From Parcubacteria group bacterium LiPW_15 (GTDB lineage Bacteria; Patescibacteria; Paceibacteria; UBA6257; 2-01-FULL-56-20), in contig VMER01000001.1 of NCBI GenBank assembly GCA_007375645.1, positions 62,001 through 126,000 on the forward strand: a stretch of 64,000 nucleotides of DNA, written 5' to 3'. The position numbers and the translations under genes were made by a program. Positions 22,631-30,356 of the stretch are shown here, in pieces (the stretch's first letter is position 1; each line of letters starts with the position of its first letter). Below the pieces are notes generated by a model. It searched no databases. It was not told the origin of the DNA and saw only the letters and a list, made by a program, of their open reading frames with translations.

Positions 22631-24178
22631 TTATATGCGCGGGTGGCGAAACTGGCAGACGCACATCCTTGAGATGGATGCGCCCGCAAGGGCTTGCAGG
22701 TTCAACTCCTGTCCCGCGCACAAGTTGTCAAAAGTAGGGTTTTCAGCCATTTTTGCGATTATCGAAAATGGTTTTTTGTATTGATATTCCTGCACATTCT
22801 GGCTTTTGATAGAAAGGTTCCAAAGTAAATTTTGAGCAATAATTCTTCTTTGCTCTGGAGAAGATTCCAAATATTGTTTTTCCTTTTTATTGCTTGATAA
22901 AAACAGCTCTTTTGTCGGTTCCAAAGTACTTCCGGGTTGTCGGTAGTCTGCGCCAAGTTGCTTAAGTTGGGATTCTAGTTCGACTCTCTTGTTGCCTAAT
23001 TCAAGCAGTTTTTGCCTATAGACGGCTTCGGGCGTTACTCCGTCGATAAAACTATCAACCAAGCGAGATTGTTTATCCTGAAGCGATATAAGTTGTTTTT
23101 CGATAGATTCCTGAATTGGTTCCATAGACTGACCTTGCCCGGCAAGTTTCTCTTTTGCGGCTTGATACATAACCTCAATAAGATCTTCACTCAATTGAAG
23201 TTTTCTGAGAGCCTCGGCAACAAAGGCATCAAGAGTTTCTGAGCGCATATACTTCTTATGCTCCACACAATTTCCTCTGCCATTTGTGCAGTAGTAATAA
23301 TCATGTCCCTTTTTATGGGTGGCAGTTAATGCACAACCACAATTGGCACAAGAAAATATTCCTCGCAAATGAAAAAACAATCCTTTGGGTCGCGTTGCCC
23401 TAAGTCGCCCGATAAAAACATCTGAGGCACGATCAAATAACTCTTTGGAAATTAATGGTTCATGTTTGCCAGGATAATACTTTCCATCCTTTACCATCAT
23501 TCCGTAATAAAATGGGTTCTTTAGAATCTTTTGAATGCGCGAGCGATGAACTTTGTTACCCCTACCGCTTCTAAGACCCTGTTTATAAAACAAATCAGTT
23601 ATGTCTTCTAGGCTATAGTTTCCGGTGGCATAAGTTTCAAACATCTTTTTTACATACGGAGCCAAGATAGGGTCGTGGAATATGGTTTTGTCCGCTTTAT
23701 TATTCTTATACCCAAATGGAGCCATTTGAGGCCATCCGCCGGCTTCAAGCTTTGCTTTGTTACCACGCTTAACGTTCTTAGAGAGGTCATCAATATACTT
23801 TTGAGCCATACCAAATTCTAAATACATGAGGATAGAGTTTTCATCATCTCGCCGGTAAGACTGCGCCGGAGTAATAATCTCTAAGTCATTCTGTTTAATA
23901 GCCCATATAAGACCGCCACCATCAATAGGATTCCTAGAGAGACGATCGAGCTTCCAGCAGACAATGCCTCGAATCTTCTTTTTAGTTACATAATCAAGCA
24001 TCTGCCCAAATATTGGGCGGCCGGGTGCTTTCGCAGATTGAGACTCAGTAAATATTTTTTCAATTTCTAATCCTCGGCGAGCGGCAAATTCTTCAAGCTC
24101 TTTTACTTGAGCAGGGATAGATAGAATTTGTCGACCCTCGTCTTCGGTGCTTTTCCGGCAATAGATAATATATTTCAT
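22631..24178 (-). CDS. Large serine recombinase (integrase)
   Basis: 515 residues. The N-terminal resolvase domain has the nucleophile S10 in YCRKSTEDEG and the conserved KLDRLSRNP; a recombinase domain (PFGYKNNK...KILKNPFYYG) and a zinc ribbon (CANCGC ... CxxxxxxNC) follow, then a coiled coil. The frame continues through the antisense strand of tRNA-Leu and only stops at 22631, so the last 30 residues or so are encoded by host tRNA sequence. It should insert and excise the element. Overlaps the Rep gene by 4 bp. Confidence 0.92.
   Translation of the reverse strand: MKYIIYCRKSTEDEGRQILSIPAQVKELEEFAARRGLEIEKIFTESQSAKAPGRPIFGQMLDYVTKKKIRGIVCWKLDRLSRNPIDGGGLIWAIKQNDLEIITPAQSYRRDDENSILMYLEFGMAQKYIDDLSKNVKRGNKAKLEAGGWPQMAPFGYKNNKADKTIFHDPILAPYVKKMFETYATGNYSLEDITDLFYKQGLRSGRGNKVHRSRIQKILKNPFYYGMMVKDGKYYPGKHEPLISKELFDRASDVFIGRLRATRPKGLFFHLRGIFSCANCGCALTATHKKGHDYYYCTNGRGNCVEHKKYMRSETLDAFVAEALRKLQLSEDLIEVMYQAAKEKLAGQGQSMEPIQESIEKQLISLQDKQSRLVDSFIDGVTPEAVYRQKLLELGNKRVELESQLKQLGADYRQPGSTLEPTKELFLSSNKKEKQYLESSPEQRRIIAQNLLWNLSIKSQNVQEYQYKKPFSIIAKMAENPTFDNLCAGQELNLQALAGASISRMCVCQFRHPRI
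22637..22720 (+). tRNA. tRNA-Leu (anticodon GAG)
   Basis: 84 nt. Acceptor GCGCGGG/CCCGCGC, anticodon stem CATCC/GGATG with loop TTGAGAT, long variable arm CGCCCGCAAGGGC-type and T arm AGGTTCAACTCCT. Discriminator A; CCA is not encoded. Its 3' end is duplicated at 29079-29089, marking it as an integration site. Confidence 0.95.
22713..22723 (+). repeat. Left attachment core (in tRNA-Leu 3' end)
   Basis: CCCGCGCACAA, identical at 29079-29089 on the other side of the integrated genes. Confidence 0.7.
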
Positions 24179-24921
24179 TGTTTTTGTGGTTCGTATCCTT
24201 GAATATATGTTTTCTTTGTAACTTGTCCCAGAAACTGGTGTTCTCGGCTAAACTCTCTGGCGGGTTTTTTAACAGAATAGCGTTCGGCTAAATAATCCGC
24301 AAACTTGTTCCGAATAATCAGATCGGCTGGGAAGCCACGTGAGATCCTTAAAAGTCTCATAGCATTAAACATAACTTGGTTTTTGGACTTGGTTACATAT
24401 TTGCTAATGTAATATGCCAACTTTCCAGAACCGTCAGTTTTTGTCGCATCCACATAACCCTCTCCCCAAATGCCAGCGAGGATTCTCGTTTTACGTTCGT
24501 CACCGATGGAAACAGTCCGTCCACCTTGGCGCGTATCACCAAGAGACAACGGCACGTTAAAAATAAGACCATGGAAATGTATTCTTCCTCTTGGGGAGAG
24601 TTCGGGAACAAAGAGAGATTCCGCTTTAGGATATTTAGATCGCAACCGCACCTGGAAGACGCGAAGTGAATCGTTTGCATATGAGGCATCTGAGGCGTCG
24701 CCTTTAAAGGTGAGAGTAACCAACAACGGAGTCCCAAATTCTGCAAGGCCAGCAAACACGCGCCGCACACATATTTGTCGAGTCCGCCGAGCATTATCGG
24801 GTCGCCTAGCTCCGAATAAAACATGCCTTTTTCTGGGAGAGTATAAATGTATTTTGGGCGGTTCTTTTTCAAACCATGTGATTTCTGTGAGTTTCCCATT
24901 ATTTCTAAAGATTGTAGGCAT
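24175..24921 (-). CDS. HUH-type rolling-circle replication initiator (microvirus/plasmid-like)
   Basis: 248 residues from ATG 24921 (a TTG nine bases upstream is possible). Motif 1 LLVTLTFKGD, motif 2 SPRGRIHFHGLIF with the HUH metal ligands, and motif 3 YYISKYVTK, whose two Tyr in a YxxKYxxK setting recall gpA/VP4 of Microviridae. It should nick one strand and start rolling-circle replication. Coupled to the recombinase. The fold is inferred from these three motifs in correct order. Confidence 0.8.
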   Translation of the reverse strand: MPTIFRNNGKLTEITWFEKEPPKIHLYSPRKRHVLFGARRPDNARRTRQICVRRVFAGLAEFGTPLLVTLTFKGDASDASYANDSLRVFQVRLRSKYPKAESLFVPELSPRGRIHFHGLIFNVPLSLGDTRQGGRTVSIGDERKTRILAGIWGEGYVDATKTDGSGKLAYYISKYVTKSKNQVMFNAMRLLRISRGFPADLIIRNKFADYLAERYSVKKPAREFSREHQFLGQVTKKTYIQGYEPQKQ

Positions 24922-24923
24922 AT

Positions 24924-25145
24924 TTAACAACTATGAGGGTATATCAAGTCAGGCGAGGGAATCCCTCCCGCCTTCGGCGGTCGGGATTCCCTCGCGGACT
25001 CGGAAGGAAGGGGATAGAAGGCCAAAAAAAAGTCAACCAGGTCATCCAGGTATTCAAGAGCTTGATCACGGGAAAGAACTAGGTTGTAGTCCCGCTTAAA
25101 GATTCTGGTTATCTCGACAATTAGTGGTTCGCTATACTGCGTCAT
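24924..25145 (-). CDS. Small hypothetical protein of the element
   Basis: 73 residues beginning MTQYSEPLIVEITRIFKRDY; the first 50 residues look like a helical domain, and the last 25 are encoded by the palindrome and are Pro/Ser-rich, so the natural end may have been altered. Ends 2 nt before the Rep start. Function unknown. Confidence 0.45.
   Translation of the reverse strand: MTQYSEPLIVEITRIFKRDYNLVLSRDQALEYLDDLVDFFLAFYPLPSESARESRPPKAGGIPSPDLIYPHSC
24953..24995. other. Cruciform-forming inverted repeat, candidate replication origin
   Basis: Perfect 13-bp arms GCGAGGGAATCCC and GGGATTCCCTCGC enclose a second stem CCGCC/GGCGG. It lies 32 bp upstream of the Rep start, where double-strand origins of rolling-circle replicons are often found. 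No nick site can be assigned. Confidence 0.6.
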
Positions 25146-25206
25146 AAAAAAATAGGCTTTTTCGGAAGCCTATTCTTTTGAGCCGTGATTCACTTTCGTT
25201 CGCCGG

Positions 25207-25788
25207 TTAAAGTAGCCTATAAACTGACTTACCTCGCCATTCTAGAAGCATGAGACCCGGAGCTTCGTCCTGAAATTTATCGTTAATTGCCCGAACAGTG
25301 TCTGAGATTGATTTTCTTGCCTTTTCCTTTTCGCCCGCTTCCTTACCCACGACTTCTTCATAAAGAACATCCCAGCTTATCGGTGTATTTATTTTCTGGC
25401 CGAACATAAATTTAAGAAGATACGCTTGGCGACTATCTGGTTCAATCTTAATTTCCTTCCCGCCGTAAAAGAGAATTGTCTGGTTCACATCGTAACTAAC
25501 GCCGTAAACCTTTTCGTTTTTAAGCTCTCCCTTTTTGAACTTCTCAAACCTGTCTTTGTCGATATCAAACATATACAACACATCTTCCAAAGCACCCTTT
25601 TCATTACTAGTCGGAACATCGGCAGTGTCGAAAAGGCCAATTATGCCCAAGCCCTTAAGTTCGTAAAGTAGGGCTTCCATATTTTTCGAACGACCCTCTA
25701 GAATGCTTACATTCTTGCGGTTCGGGAAATGAATCAAAAAATTATTGATTTTGCCTATCAGCTCTTGCATTTCGCCACTCATGTTCAT
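25207..25788 (-). CDS. Hypothetical protein with winged-helix-like C-terminus
   Basis: 193 residues. The C-terminal 90 residues (beta strands ILFYGGKEIKIEP, helices around YLLKFMFGQ and SWDVLYEEVVG, recognition-like KARKSISDTVRAINDKF, and a final hairpin WRGKSVYRLL) follow the order of an OmpR-type winged helix. The N-terminal half is helical without a known domain. First leftward gene of the element, so a plausible regulator of rep and int. Assignment is by pattern only. Confidence 0.55.
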   Translation of the reverse strand: MNMSGEMQELIGKINNFLIHFPNRKNVSILEGRSKNMEALLYELKGLGIIGLFDTADVPTSNEKGALEDVLYMFDIDKDRFEKFKKGELKNEKVYGVSYDVNQTILFYGGKEIKIEPDSRQAYLLKFMFGQKINTPISWDVLYEEVVGKEAGEKEKARKSISDTVRAINDKFQDEAPGLMLLEWRGKSVYRLL

Positions 25789-25876
25789 GTTGAAAAAATA
25801 GCGGATTTATTGGATAATTTCAATACAACTGAATAACGGCCTAAACCGCTTAGCGATAGGTGGCATGGTCAAAAAA

Positions 25877-25919
25877 CTTTCGAGGGCATCAAGCTCCTAG
25901 TCAGAGCACCCTCGAAAGT
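25877..25919. promoter_or_regulatory. Inverted repeat between the divergent halves of the element
   Basis: Perfect 11-bp arms ACTTTCGAGGG and CCCTCGAAAGT with 21 bases between. It sits just upstream of the rightward nuclease-like gene and could be an operator or a leader hairpin. Confidence 0.6.
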
Positions 25920-25940
25920 CATACCCCGAAAGGAGTATGG

Positions 25941-26471
25941 GTGTCGCAAGACATCGCTGGCTGGGAGCTTTATGTTTCTGGCCAAATAAAATACTACATG
26001 GACGCAAAGTTTATAAAACATTTAATAAAGGGAAAAATCGCCGAGATTATTTTTGAGCAAATGTTTCGTGAATCAGGGAAATATACAATTCTTCATTCCG
26101 GCTACGAATACACCCTGCCCGAGCTGGCTCAATATCAGCATCTTACGGAAGTGAAGGCCGTAATAGAAAATATCAAAAATGCGCCGGATTTCGTATTAAT
26201 ATCACAAGACAAAAAGGAAGTTCACTTGGTGGAGGTCAAATATCGCGACCCTAGAAGGCCGGAAGACTTGAAAGAAATAGTCGGAAAAACCTTAGAGATT
26301 TGGAATCCATCTTGGCTGTTTGTTGCATCACCTGACGGATTTTTCTTTGAACCCTGCAACACAGTTTTAAGAAATAACGGGAATATTGAACGAATGTATG
26401 CAAGGTGGGTTGACCCTAAAATCCAGGAAGAATACCTCAAGCTGCTCAACCAATTTGAGCTGAAAGGATAG
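25941..26471 (+). CDS. PD-(D/E)XK-like protein of the element
   Basis: 176 residues if read from GTG 25941, which has AAAGGAG 5 nt upstream; ATG 25998 (MDAKFIKHLIKGK) is an alternative and the frame is open further upstream. Signs of a restriction-like nuclease fold: Glu in GKIAEIIFEQMF, Asp in APDFVLIS and the ExK pair in HLVEVKYRDPRR. No helicase or methylase domain. It lies 58 bp before the OLD-type gene in the same direction, so they may act together. Activity is inferred. Confidence 0.6.
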   Translation: MSQDIAGWELYVSGQIKYYMDAKFIKHLIKGKIAEIIFEQMFRESGKYTILHSGYEYTLPELAQYQHLTEVKAVIENIKNAPDFVLISQDKKEVHLVEVKYRDPRRPEDLKEIVGKTLEIWNPSWLFVASPDGFFFEPCNTVLRNNGNIERMYARWVDPKIQEEYLKLLNQFELKG

Positions 26472-26529
26472 CAATATTGTTGTGCTGACTTAATTTGCCT
26501 AGTTGAAAAGCGAGGGGTAGTATTTGGTT

Positions 26530-28149
26530 ATGAGAATTTCGAAAATAAAAATTACAAACTTTAGGTCTATAAAAGAAGCCGAAATATTACCTACGGGTTT
26601 TAACGTTTTTGTTGGTCAGAATAATCACGGGAAAACCAATTTTTTTGAAGCCATAGACTGGTTTTTTACTGGGCCCAAAAAAGGAGAAGGTTTGGAAAAA
26701 ATAAGATTTGGAAGATCTGGCGATGCAGAAATAGCAGTAGAAATAGAATTTACCGAAGCCCTGGATGGTGCCGAGAAAATGAAAAACGAAGGGAATAAAA
26801 CAAAGATAAAACAAGCTCTCGGTGAGAACGATACAGTTTCGGTTCGGCGAAGTAGCTTGGATCCGAAAAAGCGTACCATTTCAATTGGAGGAGTAGAGTT
26901 AGAAAAAGCACCAACTGGATTCGATAATGCCTTGAATGATTTTTTGCCAACCTTTCAATACGTCAGCACACAAATAAATCCACTTGATGTTGCCAAGTAT
27001 GGCAAAAACACACCCATTGCAAATATGCTGTCCGGTGTGTTGTCGGCCATTCTCGAAAAAGATCCAACATACGCAGCTTTTAAAGAACAATTCGATAAGC
27101 TATTTACTGCTCCGGGGTCTTTAGTTCGCGTTGAATTAAACGAACTTAGTAAGCAAGTAAAGGTATATCTCGAAAAACAATTTCCAGATTGTCTGGAAGT
27201 AGCCTTTGAGGTATCACAACCAGTTTTTGAGGACTTACTTAAAAATTTTGAAACCTCAATAGATGATGGGGTTTATACTAGCGCAGATGAAAAAGGAGAC
27301 GGGATGCAAAGGGCCTTGATGCTTGCAATCATCCAAACCTACGCAGATTTTAGGAGAGAAAACGAGGAAACTAGCAAATTCTTTCTTTTCTTTATTGACG
27401 AAGGAGAACTCCACTTGCATCCCACCGCGCAGAGAAAACTTAAAAATGCCCTGCTAGAACTGTCTCGAGGTGGTGACCAAATCTTTTTAAACACCCATTC
27501 GTCAGTTTTGATTTCTGACGAAACCGAGGGGCAAACGATATTCAAAGTTGAAAAAATTAAAAGCGAAACGAGCATTGTTCCCGTAAAGGAAGACGAGAAG
27601 CGCTACATAGTATATGAACTGCTTGGCGGTAGTCCAGCGGATCTTCTTTTGCCCAGAAATTTTCTCATAGTTGAAGGTAAAAGTGAATATGAATTTTTAT
27701 CTCGTGTGATTGCAAGATTTTATGTGGATAAACCTAAGGTTCAGATTATTTATGCCGAAGGCAACCATGAGAGACAGCGACAAACAATGGAAGGAATAAA
27801 TAAGGTTTATGTGCCGCTTTTTGCAAATCCGGTATACAGAGATAAGCTAATTATCCTTTGCGATACCCCAAGCGCAGAGGCGGCAACGAGCTTTGAAACT
27901 TTTAAAAGTACATACCCAGCCCTGACTTCAAACGGACAACTTATTGTTAACCCTCTGCCCAGCCTGGAGGAATACTATCCATCTCCTTGGAAAAAAACAG
28001 ATGTCGAGGTTAAAGCTATGGACGCAGACAAAAATGCGAAACTATTGCTGGCCAGAGAGGTTGGAAGTGGCATAACTCAGGCACAATTTGAAACGGATAT
28101 GCCAATTGTCTTCCAAGCTCTCCAAGATTGTTGGTCGAAGGCCTACTAA
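26530..28149 (+). CDS. OLD-family ATPase with TOPRIM nuclease domain
   Basis: 539 residues from ATG 26530. ABC/SMC-like ATPase: Walker A VGQNNHGKTN near residue 29, signature-like DGMQRALMLAII near 257, Walker B FFLFFIDEGELHLHP near 283 and the His switch LNTHSSV. The C-terminal TOPRIM domain has Glu in FLIVEGKSEYEF and Asp in IILCDTPSAE. Members include P2 Old and GajA and often protect against phages; no UvrD-like partner (GajB) is next door. Encoded on the mobile element. Confidence 0.85.
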   Translation: MRISKIKITNFRSIKEAEILPTGFNVFVGQNNHGKTNFFEAIDWFFTGPKKGEGLEKIRFGRSGDAEIAVEIEFTEALDGAEKMKNEGNKTKIKQALGENDTVSVRRSSLDPKKRTISIGGVELEKAPTGFDNALNDFLPTFQYVSTQINPLDVAKYGKNTPIANMLSGVLSAILEKDPTYAAFKEQFDKLFTAPGSLVRVELNELSKQVKVYLEKQFPDCLEVAFEVSQPVFEDLLKNFETSIDDGVYTSADEKGDGMQRALMLAIIQTYADFRRENEETSKFFLFFIDEGELHLHPTAQRKLKNALLELSRGGDQIFLNTHSSVLISDETEGQTIFKVEKIKSETSIVPVKEDEKRYIVYELLGGSPADLLLPRNFLIVEGKSEYEFLSRVIARFYVDKPKVQIIYAEGNHERQRQTMEGINKVYVPLFANPVYRDKLIILCDTPSAEAATSFETFKSTYPALTSNGQLIVNPLPSLEEYYPSPWKKTDVEVKAMDADKNAKLLLAREVGSGITQAQFETDMPIVFQALQDCWSKAY

Positions 28150-28165
28150 TCTAAAGTTTCTAATT

Positions 28166-28495
28166 ATGAGAATAAAAGATCTATTTAAATCAACCGGCAT
28201 TTCGCAATCATTCGGAGGCGTAGCTCCTCGATTGGATAAAAATAATTGTCGGGTTGAAAATAAGACCAAAAATGAAGACTCGGTGCTACTTCGTTTAAAA
28301 AGGATGTCAGACGGAGAGGAGGGAAATGCATATTTGAGGGTTCAAGAACAATTTTCAAGCATAACCCCGCAATTGCTTGGTTGGGCTTTTAATAGCAATA
28401 AAATTATTGGGCTTTCTCTAAACGAGCTGGACGACTTTGAAACAGGCCTTGAAATAGAAAATTTACAAGGACGACTTCGATTAATTACTGATTAA
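28166..28495 (+). CDS. Small hypothetical protein after the OLD-type gene
   Basis: 109 residues from ATG 28166 (MRIKDLFKSTGISQSF). Soluble, with EGNAYLRVQEQFSSITPQLLGWAFNSNKIIGLSLNELDD hinting at a helical pair (quoted in parts: residues 55-90). It starts 16 nt after the OLD-type stop and so is probably co-transcribed. No family recognised; it could be a third component of the same module. Confidence 0.55.
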   Translation: MRIKDLFKSTGISQSFGGVAPRLDKNNCRVENKTKNEDSVLLRLKRMSDGEEGNAYLRVQEQFSSITPQLLGWAFNSNKIIGLSLNELDDFETGLEIENLQGRLRLITD

Positions 28496-28529
28496 AAAGG
28501 TTCCAACATCGTTCCATTCCGTGCAAAAT
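28494..28529 (+). repeat. Degenerate copy of the right-end repeat
   Basis: AAAAAGGTTCCAACATCGTT followed by CCATTCCGTGCAAAAT. It matches 29055-29092 except for a few changes and a two-base gap in the CCCGCGCAC core. Confidence 0.75.
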
Positions 28530-28532
28530 ATT

Positions 28533-29024
28533 ATGATACTACTTATTTTAACCTCAATACTCAAAGCAATAATTGCCTGGTTTATTATCACTTATGTCGG
28601 GACCAATCTCATTGGTTTTATTGGGAGGGGTCTTTGGGAAGAAAGATTGGATGTGAATAAATTAGATCTCTCTGATAATCCTATAAAGGATCTTGCAAAG
28701 AAAGAAATTAAAAGATGGAACAACTCTGGCGACATAATAACCGGGTTATCATTTTTGGCTACAATAGGAATTTGTTATTACTTGTACAGTTATTGGGGAA
28801 CTCTATTTTTGATTGCCATCATTATAACAATGGCAAGCAGGGCACCAGATCTTTATTGGGAGGTTCGCGTCCTTCCAAAACAATTAGGCATACCATATCC
28901 AGTTCCAAAAGATTTAATTCGGAAAGCAATAAAAGAAGATAAAAACAAATCTTTATTTAAAACCCTACTAGGGCTTTCGAGTTTCGCAACGTTCGTAATT
29001 CTTTTTATAGCATTCTTTATTTAA
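28533..29024 (+). CDS. Membrane protein at the right end of the element
   Basis: 163 residues from ATG 28533 (a GTG 12 bases upstream is possible). Hydrophobic segments near residues 2-30, 70-105 and 145-163, separated by charged loops including DVNKLDLSDNPIKDLAKKEI. It is flanked on both sides by the 36-38 bp direct repeats, so it may have arrived or left as a unit. No family recognised. Confidence 0.6.
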   Translation: MILLILTSILKAIIAWFIITYVGTNLIGFIGRGLWEERLDVNKLDLSDNPIKDLAKKEIKRWNNSGDIITGLSFLATIGICYYLYSYWGTLFLIAIIITMASRAPDLYWEVRVLPKQLGIPYPVPKDLIRKAIKEDKNKSLFKTLLGLSSFATFVILFIAFFI

Positions 29025-29054
29025 TAAACTTGGTAGAATTGATTAAACTGGCTC

Positions 29055-29092
29055 AAAAAGGTTCCAACATCGTCCCATCCCGCGCACAAAAT
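29055..29092 (+). repeat. Right attachment region
   Basis: Contains CCCGCGCACAA (29079-29089), the same core as the tRNA-Leu 3' end, inside the longer repeat shared with 28494-28529. Confidence 0.75.
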
Positions 29093-29097
29093 AAAAA

Positions 29098-29124
29098 TAC
29101 TACCCTCGCGGTAGTGTTTTTGTT
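29098..29124 (+). terminator. Terminator just outside the right attachment site
   Basis: ACTACC, short loop, GGTAGT, then GTTTTTG. Confidence 0.65.
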
Positions 29125-29248
29125 TTCGTGTGTTGGAAGAAGAGGATTTGAACAAGGAGGAGGGGTCGGGAGGAAGCGTGGCGTCCTCCCGTGTCGGAGA
29201 TTATTCTCGCCCCAAGAAGATTCCGCGTATAAGTTGTATAATTAAAAT

Positions 29249-29719
29249 ATGAATAAAAATGGATTTGCTCCGATCGTTGTTGTCCTCTTGGTTGCCGTAG
29301 TCTTGGTTGCAGGCGGTATCGTGTATCAAGCCGGCAAAAATTCAAATCCCTCAAATGATCCAAGCGTGGAATCTGGCGCTCCGTTTATTGCCGTTATTTC
29401 GCCAAACGGAGGAGAAAAGTGGGCAGTCGGTGAAACGGTAAAGATCTCTTGGACAAGCAGTAACGATATAAAATTCGTAAATATCCGATTAAATATCTTA
29501 GGAAATCCCGATAGCCAGCACTTCAGCGCCTCCATCGCCTCCGACATTCCAAACACCGGTAACTATGAGTGGACGGTCAAAAAACTTTACGCCGAGGTTC
29601 TTGGCGTCACCGATCTGCCGATATCCGACAAGTATTCGATTAGCGTGGAGGCCGCCGGAAATATTCATGATAGCAGTGACTCGACGTTCAGTATCGTTTC
29701 TTCGGTAAAATCAACTTAA
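29249..29719 (+). CDS. Exported protein with Kre9/KNH-like Ig-fold domain
   Basis: 156 residues. An N-terminal hydrophobic segment (FAPIVVVLLVAVVLVAGG) anchors or exports it; residues 45-150 form a beta domain starting AVISPNGGEKWAVGETVKIS, the hallmark of Ser/Thr-rich surface domains widespread in CPR genomes. The chain ends in serines and has no second anchor. TATAAT ends 6 nt before the ATG, so the mRNA is probably leaderless. Likely a surface or pseudopilin-like protein. Confidence 0.75.
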   Translation: MNKNGFAPIVVVLLVAVVLVAGGIVYQAGKNSNPSNDPSVESGAPFIAVISPNGGEKWAVGETVKISWTSSNDIKFVNIRLNILGNPDSQHFSASIASDIPNTGNYEWTVKKLYAEVLGVTDLPISDKYSISVEAAGNIHDSSDSTFSIVSSVKST

Positions 29720-29731
29720 ATTTTATAAAAA

Positions 29732-30079
29732 ATGGACAACAAAATGGTTGAGTCAACAATGGTCACGACGGCGTTCGAGCTCGAGAATTATCAAATCGTA
29801 AATAATCTGGGAGTCGCGAAGGGGATAGTTGTTCGTTCCAGGTCCATCTTCGGATCTATTGGTGCAAGCCTACAGACAATAGTTGGCGGCAATATTTCTC
29901 TTTTCACAAAGCTTTGCGAAAAAACTCGCGCCGATGCGTTCGATCTAATGTTGGAGCATGCGGCAGATATGGGTGCTAACGCGGTTATCGGCGCCCGTTA
30001 CGACGCGACGGAAATCATGGGAGGCGTGACCGAGGTTTTGGCCTATGGAACCGCGGTTGTGGTAGAACCAAAAAAATAA
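29732..30079 (+). CDS. YbjQ/UPF0145 family protein
   Basis: 115 residues. Family pattern seen: VTTAFELENYQIVNNLGVAKG at the start, GGNISLFTKLCEKTRADAFD, ADMGANAVIGARYDATEI and GTAVVV at the end (each quoted in part). The fold is known and oligomeric; a role in metal binding has been proposed but not proven. It starts 12 nt after the preceding gene and has no SD. Confidence 0.85.
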   Translation: MDNKMVESTMVTTAFELENYQIVNNLGVAKGIVVRSRSIFGSIGASLQTIVGGNISLFTKLCEKTRADAFDLMLEHAADMGANAVIGARYDATEIMGGVTEVLAYGTAVVVEPKK

Positions 30080-30113
30080 ACGGTCAGACCTGCCAAGTAT
30101 TAAAATCTTAAGA

Positions 30114-30137
30114 CAAAAAAAGCCGGGCGTTACCCGG
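30114..30137 (-). terminator. Terminator of the leftward pair 30144-30605
   Basis: GCCGGG/CCCGGC stem on the minus strand followed by T7. The A/T-run symmetry may let it also end the ybjQ transcript. Confidence 0.85.
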
Positions 30138-30143
30138 CGCGGC

Positions 30144-30347
30144 CTAGAAGATTTCGATGTGGACTTCTGCTAAGTACCTTTTGGACTTTCTTTTCCCTTC
30201 GAGTTTATCGAGTTGTTGCTGAACTTTTTCGAGTTGGTTTGCGAGATGAATGCCGGAGAAAGAGCCCCGTTTCGGAAGCTTTAGAAAAGCTTTCCAGATC
30301 TCGTCCCTTTTCTTCCGCAGTCTCAGGACTCTTTTGCTTGCGGTCAT
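30144..30347 (-). CDS. Small basic coiled-coil-like protein
   Basis: 67 residues, highly charged, with heptad-like HLANQLEKVQQQLDKLEGK in the middle. Ribosome site GTAGGAGAACAGT before ATG. It follows the gene at 30357 by 9 bp in one operon. No family recognised. Confidence 0.6.
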   Translation of the reverse strand: MTASKRVLRLRKKRDEIWKAFLKLPKRGSFSGIHLANQLEKVQQQLDKLEGKRKSKRYLAEVHIEIF

Positions 30348-30356
30348 ACTGTTCTC

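Larger units (their letters stand above)
22713..29092. mobile_element. Integrated rolling-circle element at tRNA-Leu, about 6.4 kb
   Basis: Bounded by CCCGCGCACAA repeats from the tRNA-Leu 3' end. Leftward genes are a large serine recombinase, an HUH Rep, a small protein and a winged-helix-like protein; rightward genes are a nuclease-like protein, an OLD-type ATPase/TOPRIM protein, a small protein and a membrane protein. The two halves diverge near 25.8 kb. It is more AT-rich than the flanks. No capsid, portal or conjugation gene is present, so it looks like an integrated plasmid or a phage-derived satellite. Confidence 0.7.

Noticed and set aside
25860..25940. GTG 25860 as start of the nuclease-like gene
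   Set aside because: The residues would be encoded by an inverted repeat; the SD-like AAAGGAG points to GTG 25941.
29100..29245. Gene remnant between the right attachment site and 29249
   Set aside because: Short frames only, no start context and no similarity seen; contains a hairpin GGGAGGA/TCCTCCC.
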